From contig OZ038479.1 of assembly GCA_964036315.1 (NCBI GenBank), positions 60,084,393 to 60,148,392 on the forward strand: a DNA stretch of 64,000 nucleotides. The letters are read 5' to 3'. Shown in pieces: positions 45,091 to 56,649 of this stretch. Under the pieces are notes generated by a model. The model ran no database searches, was not told the origin of the DNA, and saw only the letters and a program-made list of their open reading frames with translations. The stretch is from Acanthosepion esculentum (Eukaryota > Mollusca > Cephalopoda > Sepiida > Sepiidae). Positions within the stretch are counted from its first letter, which is position 1; every line of letters begins with the position of its first letter. The translations under genes were made by a program, and so were the position numbers.

Positions 45091-45474
45091 TTAAGTTGCT
45101 AGCTATGGATTCACTTGACATGACGGCCTCTAAAGCTGGGGGTTTATTAGAACACAAAGCACATTAGGATTTTGTCCAAATACCAATTGATTTAGACTAT
45201 AACCATTGATATTATGCAAAGTTTTTTTGGAGCTCAGTTACCAACCAATGGCAAGTTTCGAGCTGCAACCAATGTCTTCCATAGCTTTGAGTACCATTTC
45301 ATTAAGTATAGCATTGTGGTGTTCATTCAATCCATTGCTCGCTAGACTGTGATGGTGTAGTTCATATTAATAATATTTAAGTTCTGAGCCATGTCCCTGA
45401 AAGCTTCATTATCAAATTCTTGCCCATTATCAGAAAAAGGTCCAAAATATGCAATCCAAAACTGAAATACAATG

Positions 45475-46220
45475 TTAAAAGCTTTTTGACTTTACTATAG
45501 ATGCTAGACTGTATCTGGTGAAATGATCTATTAAATGAAGAATTTTGGTCCCTTTAATTTCTTTCATGTCCATAGATAACCTTTCACGGAAATGTTTTGC
45601 TAAAGAGAAACCAACAATGGGGTTGGGTGCTGCTCCCTTGTATTGTAAGCATAGGTCACAATTGGAAGTAATTTCCTGAAGCTGTTTCATAAGTTCAACA
45701 TCAAGAACTCTTGCATCTTTCAGGAGAGTACTCATTTTCTCATAACTTGGATGACTAAATTGCTTGTGAAGCTTTCCTGATAGTTTTCTTTTTTCTTCAA
45801 CAGACTTATTTTTAATGTCTGTAGTGCTGATCAGAACAATACTTTCGTTCTTTTTGAGACCTAGAGTGGCAAGAGAGATGTAATAATGCCCAAAGTTAAT
45901 GCTGAAAAGCTGTAACTTTTGGCCAATCATGGAGACACTATAATTTTTGAAATTCAGAATAGTATTAACTTTCTTCATAGCATCTTTGCTCAATAAAAGA
46001 GATATTTCAGACTCTACATGAGTATGAATTTCAACATTTTTTCCTGCTAATATACAGGGTAACTTCCCTTTGAATATGGATTTCAAGAGTTGGCCATTTT
46101 CAAATTTAAATGTAGCATTACTATCCTCCACATTCAGGTTTCTTTTAACTTTCTCTGCAAAGTTTCTAGGTAACAATTATACCAAGTCAAGCCACACACT
46201 GACTTGGAACAACCTGAGTC
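45475..46220 (-). pseudogene. Copia-like protease and pre-integrase region
   Basis: The minus strand starts with a DSG protease motif (46220-46212, WDSGCSKSVCG). Further on is the HHCC zinc site of integrase (KLHKQFSH..CDLC), followed by MDMKEIKG and HLIDHFTRYS, the first Asp region of the integrase core. The main open piece runs 46176-45475; a frameshift separates it from the DSG motif. Confidence 0.75.
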
Positions 46221-46597
46221 CCAAATCATGGAACCAATAGTTTGTCTTAGGAGCATACTATGCCTCAGAGTTATTGCAATTCATAAGTACAATATTGGCT
46301 TCAAATACATCTTCCTCATTTCCTTTGTCAAAGGCATGTTGACAATTTTTAACCCAGTACATGGTAGATTCACAAATAGAACATCTAGATGGTTTATCAT
46401 CAGGTCCAAGAGGATTCTATCCTTTTGATAATAGATATTGCCTTGGTTTCCTTTACTGAATCTATTGCTTCTCAATTCTCTACTATGATAATACTTCTGC
46501 TGATTTCTCTGGACAGTGCTATACATTATGTCCTTTGTGTGTTTATCACTATTTTTCATCAAAGATTGAGCAAAAAGCACTTATGTCGATTCATACT

Positions 46598-46960
46598 TTA
46601 TTTAATAAATTGCTGGAGAGGAAGTCTCTCGTCTAACCCATCACTTGTTTTTACTTGAACTGCCATTCCATTGAGTGTTATGTTTCTGATGGTAACCATT
46701 ATTAGTCTTTCATTGTCTTCCCCCAGATTGGCACTTTTAAGGGCTCTGTAAGCCAATACAGCATTGGACAACTTAATATCATGTTCCCTGAGTTGATGAA
46801 CCATATGGTCATATTCTATAATGAAATTAGGGATGGTGATATTTTCTAGTCTAATATATTTTTCAAGAGTTCCATATGCCATCAGAGCTGTTTGATTAGT
46901 ATCCACCTTGAACAGAGAGTCCAACTTTTCAGTCAATAAATAATAATAATTTGTAGCCAT
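46598..46960 (-). pseudogene. Copia-like gag
   Basis: A 120-residue open piece starts MATNYYYLLTEKLDSLFKVD and contains FIIEYDHMVHQLREHDIKLS and AVLAYRALKSANL. These are features of the gag of Copia-like elements. The following piece (46580-46281) continues with a degenerate nucleic-acid-binding region. Confidence 0.65.
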
Positions 46961-47049
46961 TTGTCTTATTTTGAGTTATTCTCTGTTACCAGATACTAAA
47001 ACAAGATTTTGCTCAATCAACAGAGAGACACCACATCATCAAACAACAG

Positions 47050-47820
47050 AGTAATTATTTATGTAAAAATACATAAAATCTGGTACAAGGCTGAAAATAA
47101 AGAAAAGCTGGTCATCGCTGTTCTTAAATTTAACTTAACTAGTCATGTCCCCTGACCCAATCATACAATAATAATCCTTTCAACATAACACCACATTTAC
47201 ATAAAAACACAGATATGCCACAATCACCAAAACAATACATTCTCACCATGAAAAAAATAACTAATACCCCAATTTTTACAAACATGTGGAGAGAAGGATG
47301 AACAACATGATCTTTATTTACATAAAATTACCCAATGATTTGCATGAGTATATATACAAGTAAACAAAAATGTTAATATGGGACCCTCCCCACATTTAAA
47401 CATGGCAGAAAAGCAAGTTAATTGGGCAAAAAATACAGTGTGAAAAAAAAAAAAAAAAAAAAAAAAGTTCCCACTGCTCCAGAGAACTATGCCTTCTGTC
47501 ACCCAAAATGAGATGGGAGGAGGAATTAAAACTGTGAATGTGGGGGACTAAAAATATAAAGTGTCCAGTGATCATTCATACCCTAGCTAAATTAACCAAT
47601 TTTCGGAGAAAACAAAAAAGGAGAAACTTTTCCTACTCTAACCTAACTGGGTGGGGTGGGCATGTTTTTCTCGGTAGAACATGTCCTTCAAGCAGTCAGC
47701 TTGAGATGCCACTCAAGGTTAGCACCATTCATGCAAGTCATCTATCTTTCAGCAGTCCTCAAATGAAAGACTGTCCCTCTCCACCCTGATCTCGACCTTC
47801 AGTTAGTTCTGAAAGAATGC
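47050..47820. other. No gene seen; poly-A/T run
   Basis: The stretch contains the likely 5' LTR region of the Copia-like element (up to about 47300) and an A run at 47443-47466. Short frames lack domains. Confidence 0.5.
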
Positions 47821-47822
47821 AA

Positions 47823-49640
47823 TCAGTTGATGGGAAGAGAAAGGCAGTGCCCGTGAACTTCATCCATCCTCGTCACCCATACTACCATTGGCATCATGGC
47901 TAGTGAACACAGAAATACACAGTGCTTCGTCCTGTCCGATAACGAGCTCATGCTGCCACAAACAGAGCTGGCATCCAGGACAAAGAATTGTCTATGCAGC
48001 ATATCAACTATGTAACCTTCAATAAGCTCACACAGCAGGCGTACGACCAGGCAGTGAAAGAAGGCATGCTCAATACACTCCTCCATTTCATTGCACTGGA
48101 CCCATTCTGGTGAAACAGTCAGTCCTGCTGCGAAAGACCTTTTACCAACCCAGAGTGCATTTTGAATCATCAACCAGGTGAGTGATGTCTCATCATGTGT
48201 AAGGTATCTCAACCCAGGCATCCAAAGCCATATGGAGTGAAACTCCCCTCTTGTCGGACCAAGCACCTCAATCAGACTGTTGTGAATGCCTCCACCCCTA
48301 AATAATACCCTATATAAAGCCTTTCTCAATGATGGCTGGATATCAGAGAGGTCAGCCTGTATTTGTGAAAGAACTTTCGGTGCATGATGGCATTCACTGT
48401 AGAAGGTGCAATAGTTTTGGTGTGAATGGCAGACCTCCACCTCAGTTGAGGAGTGCATGCTTCTCAAAGATAGAAAAGCTGTTTTGGTAACCTCCTTCCA
48501 GAAGCTGCCATTCTCATCATCCTGTGTACACATCTGATCAAGGAAATGCAATCAGAAAGTGTCTCAACAAGTCTCTAATACTGGCATCCCAGACTGCTCT
48601 CGGCCAGATGGAGGTAGCAGACCTTGCAATGTACCATATGAACTTTATAAGCCCAGAGAAGAAGAAACAAAGCTTTCACTAGATCATCTAGGTAGGTAGA
48701 CGGGAGTGGCAGAATTGAAAGACAGTAAAGGATGAGGGGGTAGATGTACATAACTCACACCTTAGCCCTCCCCTTCAAGGTAAGCTTCTTTCATAGCCAC
48801 AGATTAACTACAACTACAACCTTCTCCAGAACTTCTGACCAATACTTTTCCAGCTGAAGGTCGGGATGAAAATGAGACACAGTATTTTGCAAGGCTCATC
48901 CATCCAACTGAAGCAGTCCAAGAGAAGACCACCTCTCCATGAACTCACAATCCTACAAACTTATCGCACTTAATTTTGGCCCCTGTGACAGTCTCATATG
49001 TAATCCTTCTAAGGAGCAGATTCACCTCCAAACTGGACAGGAATGGCTCCAGTGCAAGCACATAGAGCAAGGGTGAGAGGGGACAGATCTGGCCAAGATG
49101 AAGGGTTCCAATCTTACCCCATTTACTTCCTACATAGCACTGGGGATCACACATAAGAGGCAAATCTAGGAGCAAAAGTACAGCTTGACTCTAGCTGCAG
49201 ACAAGACAGCCTCCAAGAAAAAATCATCCACCTTATCAAAGGCCTTGGACTGATCAAAGTTGATCAGCGCAGCTTCTCCATCAACTTTTTCTATGATTGT
49301 GCACACCAAATGAAGGTTATCTTGAATCATCTCACCCTTTACAGCACAAGTCTGTTCAGGGTATACGAGATGATCAAGCACAACCTGTAAATGATTTCTC
49401 AGGACCTTGACCTACACCTTTAACTCTGCATTAAGCATAAGGGCCGAAAATTACTAATCCCATCAACTCGATAAAGGGGACAAACATGGGTGACAGCCTC
49501 AAGTATACTACATAGAGTAGGGTACATCAATGCAGGTCCCTCTTGGTCAGTGCATTCTTCTGGGGTGGACAATAGTATTTCCCACATAGGGAAATTCTTT
49601 CCTTTGACAATTTGTTTAATTTTTACTTTCAACTCTGCTT
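47823..49640 (-). mobile_element. Non-LTR retrotransposon (TX1/L1-like) RT relic
   Basis: The minus strand carries RT pieces: YPEQTCAVKGEMIQDNLHLV and ALINFDQSKAFDKVDD (49381-49166), then QICPLSPLLYVLALEPFLSS (near 49080), then a 242-residue open C-terminal piece (48551-47823) with a Cys/His group (WVQCNEMEECIEHAFFHC). The order fits a LINE of the TX1/L1-like type common in molluscs. RT pieces are separated by frameshifts; the FADD-type box was not found. Confidence 0.7.
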
Positions 49641-50850
49641 ACATCCTGTTGACATAATCCTTGTTGGATTTAATTGACTTGTTTCATTTTTTGTCAATAA
49701 CATAAACAGAAATAATTCTTTTTTCCACAGCTTCCAACTCTGGAGGGTTTATGATTTGGCCATCTGGTGGGCATATTGCCTAGCCTGCTTTACAAGTTCC
49801 TCAATATCTATGATGCATTGAAGTGATGACTTCCATGTGGAGTGCAAGGCAGTAGCTAAATTTTCCTTGTCCTTCCCTTTTCCATGTATTTGTCAATTTG
49901 TAAAATTGTACTTGGGTCCTTTTTCTCACATTCCAGTGACCCTTTTTCAGGGGTTGCAAATAGAGCTTTGGCAGCCTTACTAATGTCCTCCACATCAACT
50001 ATGGACAAGGTATGAATAGTAAGAAGCCAAAAAAGCTATTGGATCCTGTCAGGTGTTAAAAAAATATAGGTAGAAAGCACTAAAAATGGTCACAAAAAAA
50101 AAAAAAAAAAAAAAAAAACTCTAGCCAATCCAAACAAAACAATTATAAATGCAACAACAGACTGAAAAATGTTTGCTGAGGAGAAATTTCAAAAAACTTA
50201 AATACTGCCTAACGGTTAAATCCACTTTGGTGGGAAGGGAAATAAGCTGCTGCCACTGCTGAAGAATAGGTATCTAATTTGTTAGTCAAGGATGGTGAGT
50301 TCAGTCCTAGATAGGACCACAAGAGTCAACAATTAACAATGAGGATGATATCTAATAAGATGGCTAGTGGGGGTTTTATAAATTCACAAAATTGCATAAA
50401 GCGTATGTTCAAAGCAAAGGGGGACACATTAAATTAAGAAGTAATTAAAATGTATTTACAGCATGCATTCTTTACCATGGAATGTTAATAAATGATGGGG
50501 TTTAAATAAAAGTGTTCAGAAGGGGGCTCTTAATATTCTACAATTTGATTAACATAATCTCTATTTATTTCAGAGGCAAGAGTAAATGATTGTTGTTTTT
50601 TATTTGTATTTATTTTTTTTTTTTACAGATTATCAACCCTTTGTAAGTTATTTAAAGCTGAAACATATTTTGGCTCACAAGTGGTTGTTAACAGTACCTG
50701 GTATTCCCAAGCAGTCCCACATTTTAATATTGACCAGCCTCAACAAAGTTTAACTTTGGTGACTGAACAAGAAGTAATGTTTTCAGTGTGATTTGGTCAT
50801 AAGCCTGTAGACTTTGTATTTTTTTAATCATTTCTTCCAAAGTGAGGCAA
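49640..50850. other. LINE upstream remnant and gene-free DNA
   Basis: 49640-50050 may be an upstream part of the minus-strand LINE (KDPSTILQ-type text across frames), with no clear domain. 50094-50120 is an A run. 50180-50340 matches 39830-40025. 50340-50850 shows no gene. Confidence 0.4.
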
Positions 50851-51130
50851 TAAAAGCGCTAAGACACAGAATTACTGAGTGTGAAAGAATAAGAGAAAAG
50901 GAAAAACATTATTAAGGAGAGAGAACAGTAAAAGAACAGGAATTAAGAAAACAAAAGATAACAATTGAAATTACATTTAAATCTTTGAAGATGAAAGTTG
51001 GCTAAAAAGCAAGAGGGCAGAGAGAGTTAAAAACGAGAAGTGCAAGAGAAACTATTACATAGAACTTATGATTACATGTAGCCCTTGCAACAGTAAAATA
51101 ATGAGACCTAATTGCCAATCTAGTACTGCA
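50850..51130 (-). mobile_element. LINE 3' end relic
   Basis: It has the same tail as the 24.5 kb and 20.9 kb copies. The minus frame reads FKCSTRLAIRSHYFTVARAT and then the tail to 50850. It marks the low-coordinate edge of module 4, as the other copies do in modules 1-3. Confidence 0.6.
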
Positions 51131-51930
51131 CTTAAATGAGAATAGGAAAGAGAAAGTTGTTTGATTGAGCATATGATTGTAAACATAACGATACAAGATA
51201 TAAAATGTTGTGAGTGTTCTATTTCTGAACTTCTCGTAATCTAATGATTCATTATAACTAGCAATAAACAACACAAAGGCAAACAGATCAAGGAGAAATA
51301 AGATTATTTGCATGCACACTGTCAGAAATGAACACACATGCACACAATGACAGTGGATACCTGACACTGAATTTTAGTTAATATTTAAAACATACTCTTT
51401 AGGTTAATGTCTCTAGTAATGTCACAAAATGAAATTCTTTTTTTTTCTTAACACATTCTATAGGAAATTAACATTTCCACCAAATGACCTTTTATGGTTG
51501 GGGGGAAAGAACTTTAGTGTTGAAGATTTTCTCATTTAAAATACCTTTAAATCTTTGTTGTTCACATGAAGAAAATTACTTAATGAAAAAAATGTTATAT
51601 AACAGCTAGAAAAAAATTCTTTGTCATGGTTTTATTTCATACTTATATCATAATAAAAATGTGGATATTTATTAATGTATCTATTAATTAATAGGTAACA
51701 GTTTATACACTTGAATATACAAAGTCTGCACATGTACACAATGTCTGACTTTACGATCATCTAAAGTTTCAATATAATCAACAATAAACAATCCTAAAAC
51801 AGACAGAGCAAGAACAAACAAACATACTTGCATAGACATTGTCAGAAATGTACAAACATAACACTTGCTAGAGATTATCTGGCACTGAATGTCATACATT
51901 TTTAAAACATACACTTTAGCTTAGTCTCTA
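51130..51930 (-). repeat. Two copies of the ~220-bp flank repeat
   Basis: Copies at 51130-51370 and 51745-51930. Both have open minus frames: MQIILFLLDLFAFVLFIASY.. and MQVCLFVLALSVLGLFIVDY... A third module 4 copy is at 53010-53255. Confidence 0.6.
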
Positions 51931-52299
51931 ATAAATGTCACAAAATGAAGTTCATTTTATTTATTAATACATTCTCTAGGAAATTAACATTTTCACCAAC
52001 AAAGACACACGTGATTGTTGCAGACAAGTTGAAGCCCTTGTTTATTATCCTTTATATTCTACCAAACTGCCAGCTTCATTCTCTTACTAATTCTGCTAAT
52101 TGCTTTAAATAAAAATATTTGGGCCAATATTTTTGGTGATGGTATCCAGAAAATACAAAGAAATTCTTTTGGAAATGAGAACTGAATAAAACATAAAGAT
52201 TACCTTTAGACACAAAATGGAATGTCCCAATAACTGCTTTACATCCGACATAAACACTACTACCTTAACTCTGCTAATTCTTTGACTATAAACACAACC

Positions 52300-52490
52300 A
52301 GGTGCTGTAAGACAGGATAAATGGGTAGTGTAATAGATAATGCCACAAAATTGTTAATCAGAGAAGCAGAGTTCCAATTCCAGTTGGGTTCATTATATTC
52401 CCTTACCTTTAGGAAAAGTACGAATCCACCTCTTCTTCCCACTGCTTAATAAGACTTGTATCACTAAAAAGCATTATCTCCCCTGCCCAA
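52300..52490 (+). mobile_element. tRNA-derived SINE
   Basis: A second copy of the 28950-29150 element. The A-box-like GTAGTGTAATAG is at 52325-52336 and the B-box-like GTTCCAATTC at 52371-52380. The 3' part ('aataagacttgtatcactaa') is also shared. Confidence 0.55.
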
Positions 52491-53009
52491 ATAAAATTGT
52501 GTGGGAAATATTTAGATTTCAGCATTAAATAACCCAGAGAGTTTGATATACCACTAAACAAAAACAACTAACCAACAAATTCACACCAATACTTTAAGTG
52601 TTGGTATCCAGAAAATACTAAAACTATTTTTAGGAAACGAGATTCAAATAAAAACATTGAGAGAGAGAGTCTTGATCTATCCCATAACGAACTTTCATAG
52701 CATATCATTTTTTTTTTTTTTTTTTTTGCTGAAGAGATTTCAGATCAAAATGTTCTTTTGTCATTATAGAGCACATGAAGTCAAGCAATTTAGAGTCTTG
52801 CAATTTCAAAAATTTGGATAAAGAGAGAGTTCAAATAAATGTGTGTGCATACTAAGAAATATTTCAATGTATTCACAAAATGCTTTGTTTTCCATCATGG
52901 AACTTTAATAAACGTTGGGGTTTAAATTAAGTCCATGGGAGTGTCCTTTAATTTTCTAAATTTTAGTAAGCAGAATCTCCACCATTTATTGAGAAGGCAA
53001 CAGGAATTA

Positions 53010-53255
53010 AATGAGTGTAGGCAGAGAAAATTTGCTTGCTTTAACTACTGTTTGTAAACATGATATAAGATGGAGAGAGTATTCACTTTTTGACCTTCCC
53101 ATCATCCAAAGATGCAATATGACCAGTAATAAACAATCCTAAAGCTGACAGAATAAGAGAAAATAAACATATTTGCATAACTTTGTCAGAAGTGCACCTA
53201 CATACATACATATGATGACACTTGTTAGAGATTTTCTGGTACAGAATTTTAGTTC
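53010..53255 (-). repeat. ~220-bp flank repeat, module 4
   Basis: The minus strand reads MQICLFSLILSALGLFITGH followed by IASLDDGKVKK and a stop. It is one of the better preserved copies. Confidence 0.6.
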
Positions 53256-53919
53256 ATTTTTAAAACACACTGTTTAGGTTAATGTCTCTAATAATATCAC
53301 AAATGAAGTACTCTTTTATTAATACATTCAGTAGGATATTAATATTTTCAGAATTGACCTTAAGAAAAATGCATTGGCCCGGAGGATGTTAATTGAATTG
53401 AAAATAGCCAATATCTTAGTTGTTGACATGAAGAAAAACATTTTAGTAAATTTTATATGACACACATGAGCGAAAACATAAAAACCCTGAAAAAGAATGT
53501 TCCTCAGAAAATATTTATGTGAAATAAATCAATTCATATTTACTTGATTCTTAAAATATAAATAAATCATTTTATTTCATTCCTGGATAAAGAAATAGAA
53601 TGCAAATTAAATAATCAAACAATGCATCCCAAATTTTTATACACTGAATTGTCCTGTTTGCATTTGTATGCATAAAGTTTTGATAGACTTGCATGAAATT
53701 AATATACATTTTCTCTTCCATTTCACTTGTGATTTCACAAATGGTTTTTAAACTAACATTTGGTGAAAAGGTAAATCAAAAAATATGAAAAATTGATGGT
53801 TTCCATGTTAGCATGTCTATTTTGAAAGAAAAATCTGTAAAGGTATTGATTCACAAGACTAAGGCTTATAACACAGATGTGTTTGTAATTGCCTTTTTAG
53901 ACATGACTGCCTTGAAAAC

Positions 53920-54188
53920 TCATACCATATATTTCACAAAAATATGGTTCCTCTTCAGTGTATAGTTGTACATGTCTATTGAAATTTGCAGCAATTTAAA
54001 ATGATGCCTTACAGATTTTACAAGAATATTGTTTTCCTTCAGTGTATGCTTCCATACCAGACATTAAATACAACTTCCGTGAAAAATTATATCCACAAAC
54101 CACATAAAGATATGGTTTTTCATATGTCATATACAAGATATACTAAAATTGAATTTCCTGTAAATACAACACAAATTGTACATGGTTT
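53920..54188 (-). pseudogene. Decayed C-terminal fingers of ZNF gene 4
   Basis: After the TAG of gene 4 the frame reads KPCTICVVFTGNSILVYLV and hits a stop. Earlier fingers further down (54000-54120) keep FSRKLYLM-like text but lack Cys/His sets. Confidence 0.7.
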
Positions 54189-54713
54189 CTATCCAGTGTG
54201 TATTCGCATATGACGAAGCAAACTGGACTTCCGTGGAAACGCACAGCCACAAACTTGACAAGAATAGGGTTTCTCTCCAGTGTGTCGTCGCATATGGCGC
54301 ACCAAAATTGACTTCTGTGAAAATGCAGATTCACAAACTTCACAAGAATAGGGTTTCTCTCCAGTGTGTATAAGCATATGGCCCAACAAATGTGGCTTCT
54401 GTGAAAATGCAGAGCCACAAACTTGACAAGAATATGGTTTCTCTCCTGTGTGTGTACACATATGGCACACCAAAAATGACTTTTTTGAAAATGCAGATCC
54501 ACAAACTTCACATGAATATGGTTTCTCTCCTGTGTGTGTTCGCATATGACCCATCAAACTTGACTTCTGTGAAAAGGCAGACCCACAAACTTCACAAGAA
54601 TAAGGTTTCTCTCCTGTGTGTGTACGCATATGGCTTACTAAATATGACTTCCATGGAAATGCAGATCCACAAAATTTACAAGCATATGGTTTCTGTCCAG
54701 CATGTGTTTCCAT
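54189..54713 (-). CDS. C2H2 zinc-finger protein 4 (6 fingers)
   Basis: A short family member of 174 residues from the first in-frame ATG (54713). Upstream the frame is open for 21 more codons without ATG and then stops. Six intact 28-residue fingers start at residue 12: CKFCGSAFPWKS.. through CQVCGCAFPRKS... The last ends ..MRIHTG-stop, where GAG of the linker has become TAG. Decay on both sides suggests a truncated gene under weak constraint, although all 24 metal ligands of the six fingers are intact. An acceptor (55023/55024) and first exon (58165-58555) are recognisable. No effector domain is seen. Confidence 0.78.
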   Translation of the reverse strand: METHAGQKPYACKFCGSAFPWKSYLVSHMRTHTGEKPYSCEVCGSAFSQKSSLMGHMRTHTGEKPYSCEVCGSAFSKKSFLVCHMCTHTGEKPYSCQVCGSAFSQKPHLLGHMLIHTGEKPYSCEVCESAFSQKSILVRHMRRHTGEKPYSCQVCGCAFPRKSSLLRHMRIHTG

Positions 54714-55023
54714 ATGGCACACTATGGCTGACTTTGCAACAAATATTAGCAAGATGCTCTCAAGAATATGTTTTCTCTCTAATGTTTATTCATATGTATC
54801 GCTAAATATGCTTTTGTAAATAAGACAGACTACACATATCACAGTACATCATTTTTTGACCGTCAATTTTCACTGTGGCATTTTTTAAAATAAAAAAAGC
54901 ATATTTTTCACATGCATGTATTTTTGTTCTTTGCAGAAAGTAAAAAGTGTTGATTTCTTTCATTTTAATTCACAATCATAACAATTTTTATATATATCAG
55001 GATTTTTTGTACAGCCAAAATAC
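54714..55023 (-). other. 5' part of ZNF gene 4 finger exon
   Basis: The acceptor reads TTTTTGTTCACAG|GTATTTTGG. The leader frame that is open in gene 3 is broken here by TGA after about 23 codons. The segment is taken as 5' UTR. Confidence 0.55.
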
Positions 55024-56597
55024 CTGTGAACAAAAAGCAAAAAAGATATATTAATTGAAGTAGTTTATAATATATGAAATCAGTTTATACTGTAGTAAAC
55101 CCATAGTTACATACCATTCTTAATTTAGTCTAGCATGGTAATGTAGTGGCTAGTGAAGCCGAAACTTGTTTCAGCTGCTGACAGTGAAAAAGGCTTGCTT
55201 AACCATCAAACTTTGTCATGGATGGAAATGGTTCCCTTTGCACAAAGTTATATAAAAAAATGTTATAATTTTTTCTATCTATAAACTTTTTCTATTTTTT
55301 TTTTTAAACTTGTCAAAATAGTGACATTTCCTTCAATTTCAACTGCAGTTATTGCTTTTATTTTCAAAATGTAAATCATTTCTCTTTATAAAGATACAAT
55401 TCTTTCTTCCATGAGATAATTAGTTTTTATTCCATATCACTTTAAATTATGTTACTGTTTCAATGACAGATGCTTTTTTTTATTACATTTTCAAAGCTGA
55501 CAATTTTATACATTCATATCGTGGTCAGCCTATGAACTTTTCATTCAACTCTTGTAGGTATTTTGGTTTTATAGCTTAACTTACAAAGATGTGTGCTGAG
55601 GCAATGTTAGAAAATTATCACTGAAATTTTAATTTACTATAGTAAATTAAAAATTCAGTGATTCTCTTATTTTATGATAATCATGCATTTCAACATCCAT
55701 ATTTACAAAAAAAAAAAAAATAATTGACACATTTATACACACATAAAATAAATTCAAAGTTCTTTTTAAAATATTGGGCATTGCTGAATTGTAGTTAACT
55801 GTTCCAGGTAGGATCAGTAATGTCTTCATTTATTAAAAACATCACATGATATCTACAAATACAGAATTTTTAAAAATTTCAAACTTTGTAACTCATTCTA
55901 ATTAAAATTTGAAAAAAATGAAAATTCTTGTAAAAATTCATTATTTATTGAAAAATTATTTAAGACGATATCATCCATATATTTTATGCATAAAAGCAAT
56001 TAAAAGCTTTTCTAATTAAATAATGTCTTAATTTCTTTTTATTTTACAATTCAGAGAAGATTATCCATAAAATTTGATTATTTAAATTCAAGAACTTATA
56101 ACTAACAGAAACCTTTAAGTGATAAAAAAAAAGAATTTATCATTTCATAAAATTAAGTAAACAGGGTTTAACAAATGTATAAACGAAAAACAGTTTTAGA
56201 AAGATTTTCTGAAAAAAAAAAAAAAAAAAAAGAAACATTTAAAAAATAACTTTATTTCTTTGTAAATAAGTCCCAAAAGTTTTATTAAAATCTGAGAATT
56301 ACCTGATTTTACCTGAGAATTTCCAAATCAGAACCAACAAAATGCATACTTTTTCCACAATGGAAGCAAAAAATTGACACCCTGTTTTAGAATATTTCCT
56401 AAAACTCAGGGAATTATCTGATTCAAAATGAAATTTTCAGGACTTATTCATTAATGAATATTTTACAGCATGGGTTTTTTTTAATTAAAAAACCTTGTGG
56501 AAATATTTTTGTCGGGTATGTTTCACCCACTACCTTTTCAATATTGCATGCATACTTTTTAATTTGAGGGTGGCAGTGTTTGTCCAAATTTTTACAG

Positions 56598-56649
<52 letters not shown>

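Larger units (their letters stand above)
39735..47050 (-). mobile_element. Copia-like LTR retrotransposon with nested insertions
   Basis: The minus strand carries, in order, gag (46960-46598), a protease motif (near 46216), the pre-integrase/integrase part (46176-45475), the integrase C-terminal part (45090-44833), a linker and RT start (44612-44140), RT (42489-42075) and RNase H (40822-40090). The order integrase before RT is diagnostic of the Copia type. Upstream of gag the minus strand has TGGTAACAGAG (about 46996-46986), close to a Met-initiator primer-binding site. The ends 39735-39795 and 46990-47045 share an LTR-like phrase ('gattttgctcaat'). Two other transposons split it. It is dead. 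Confidence 0.75.
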
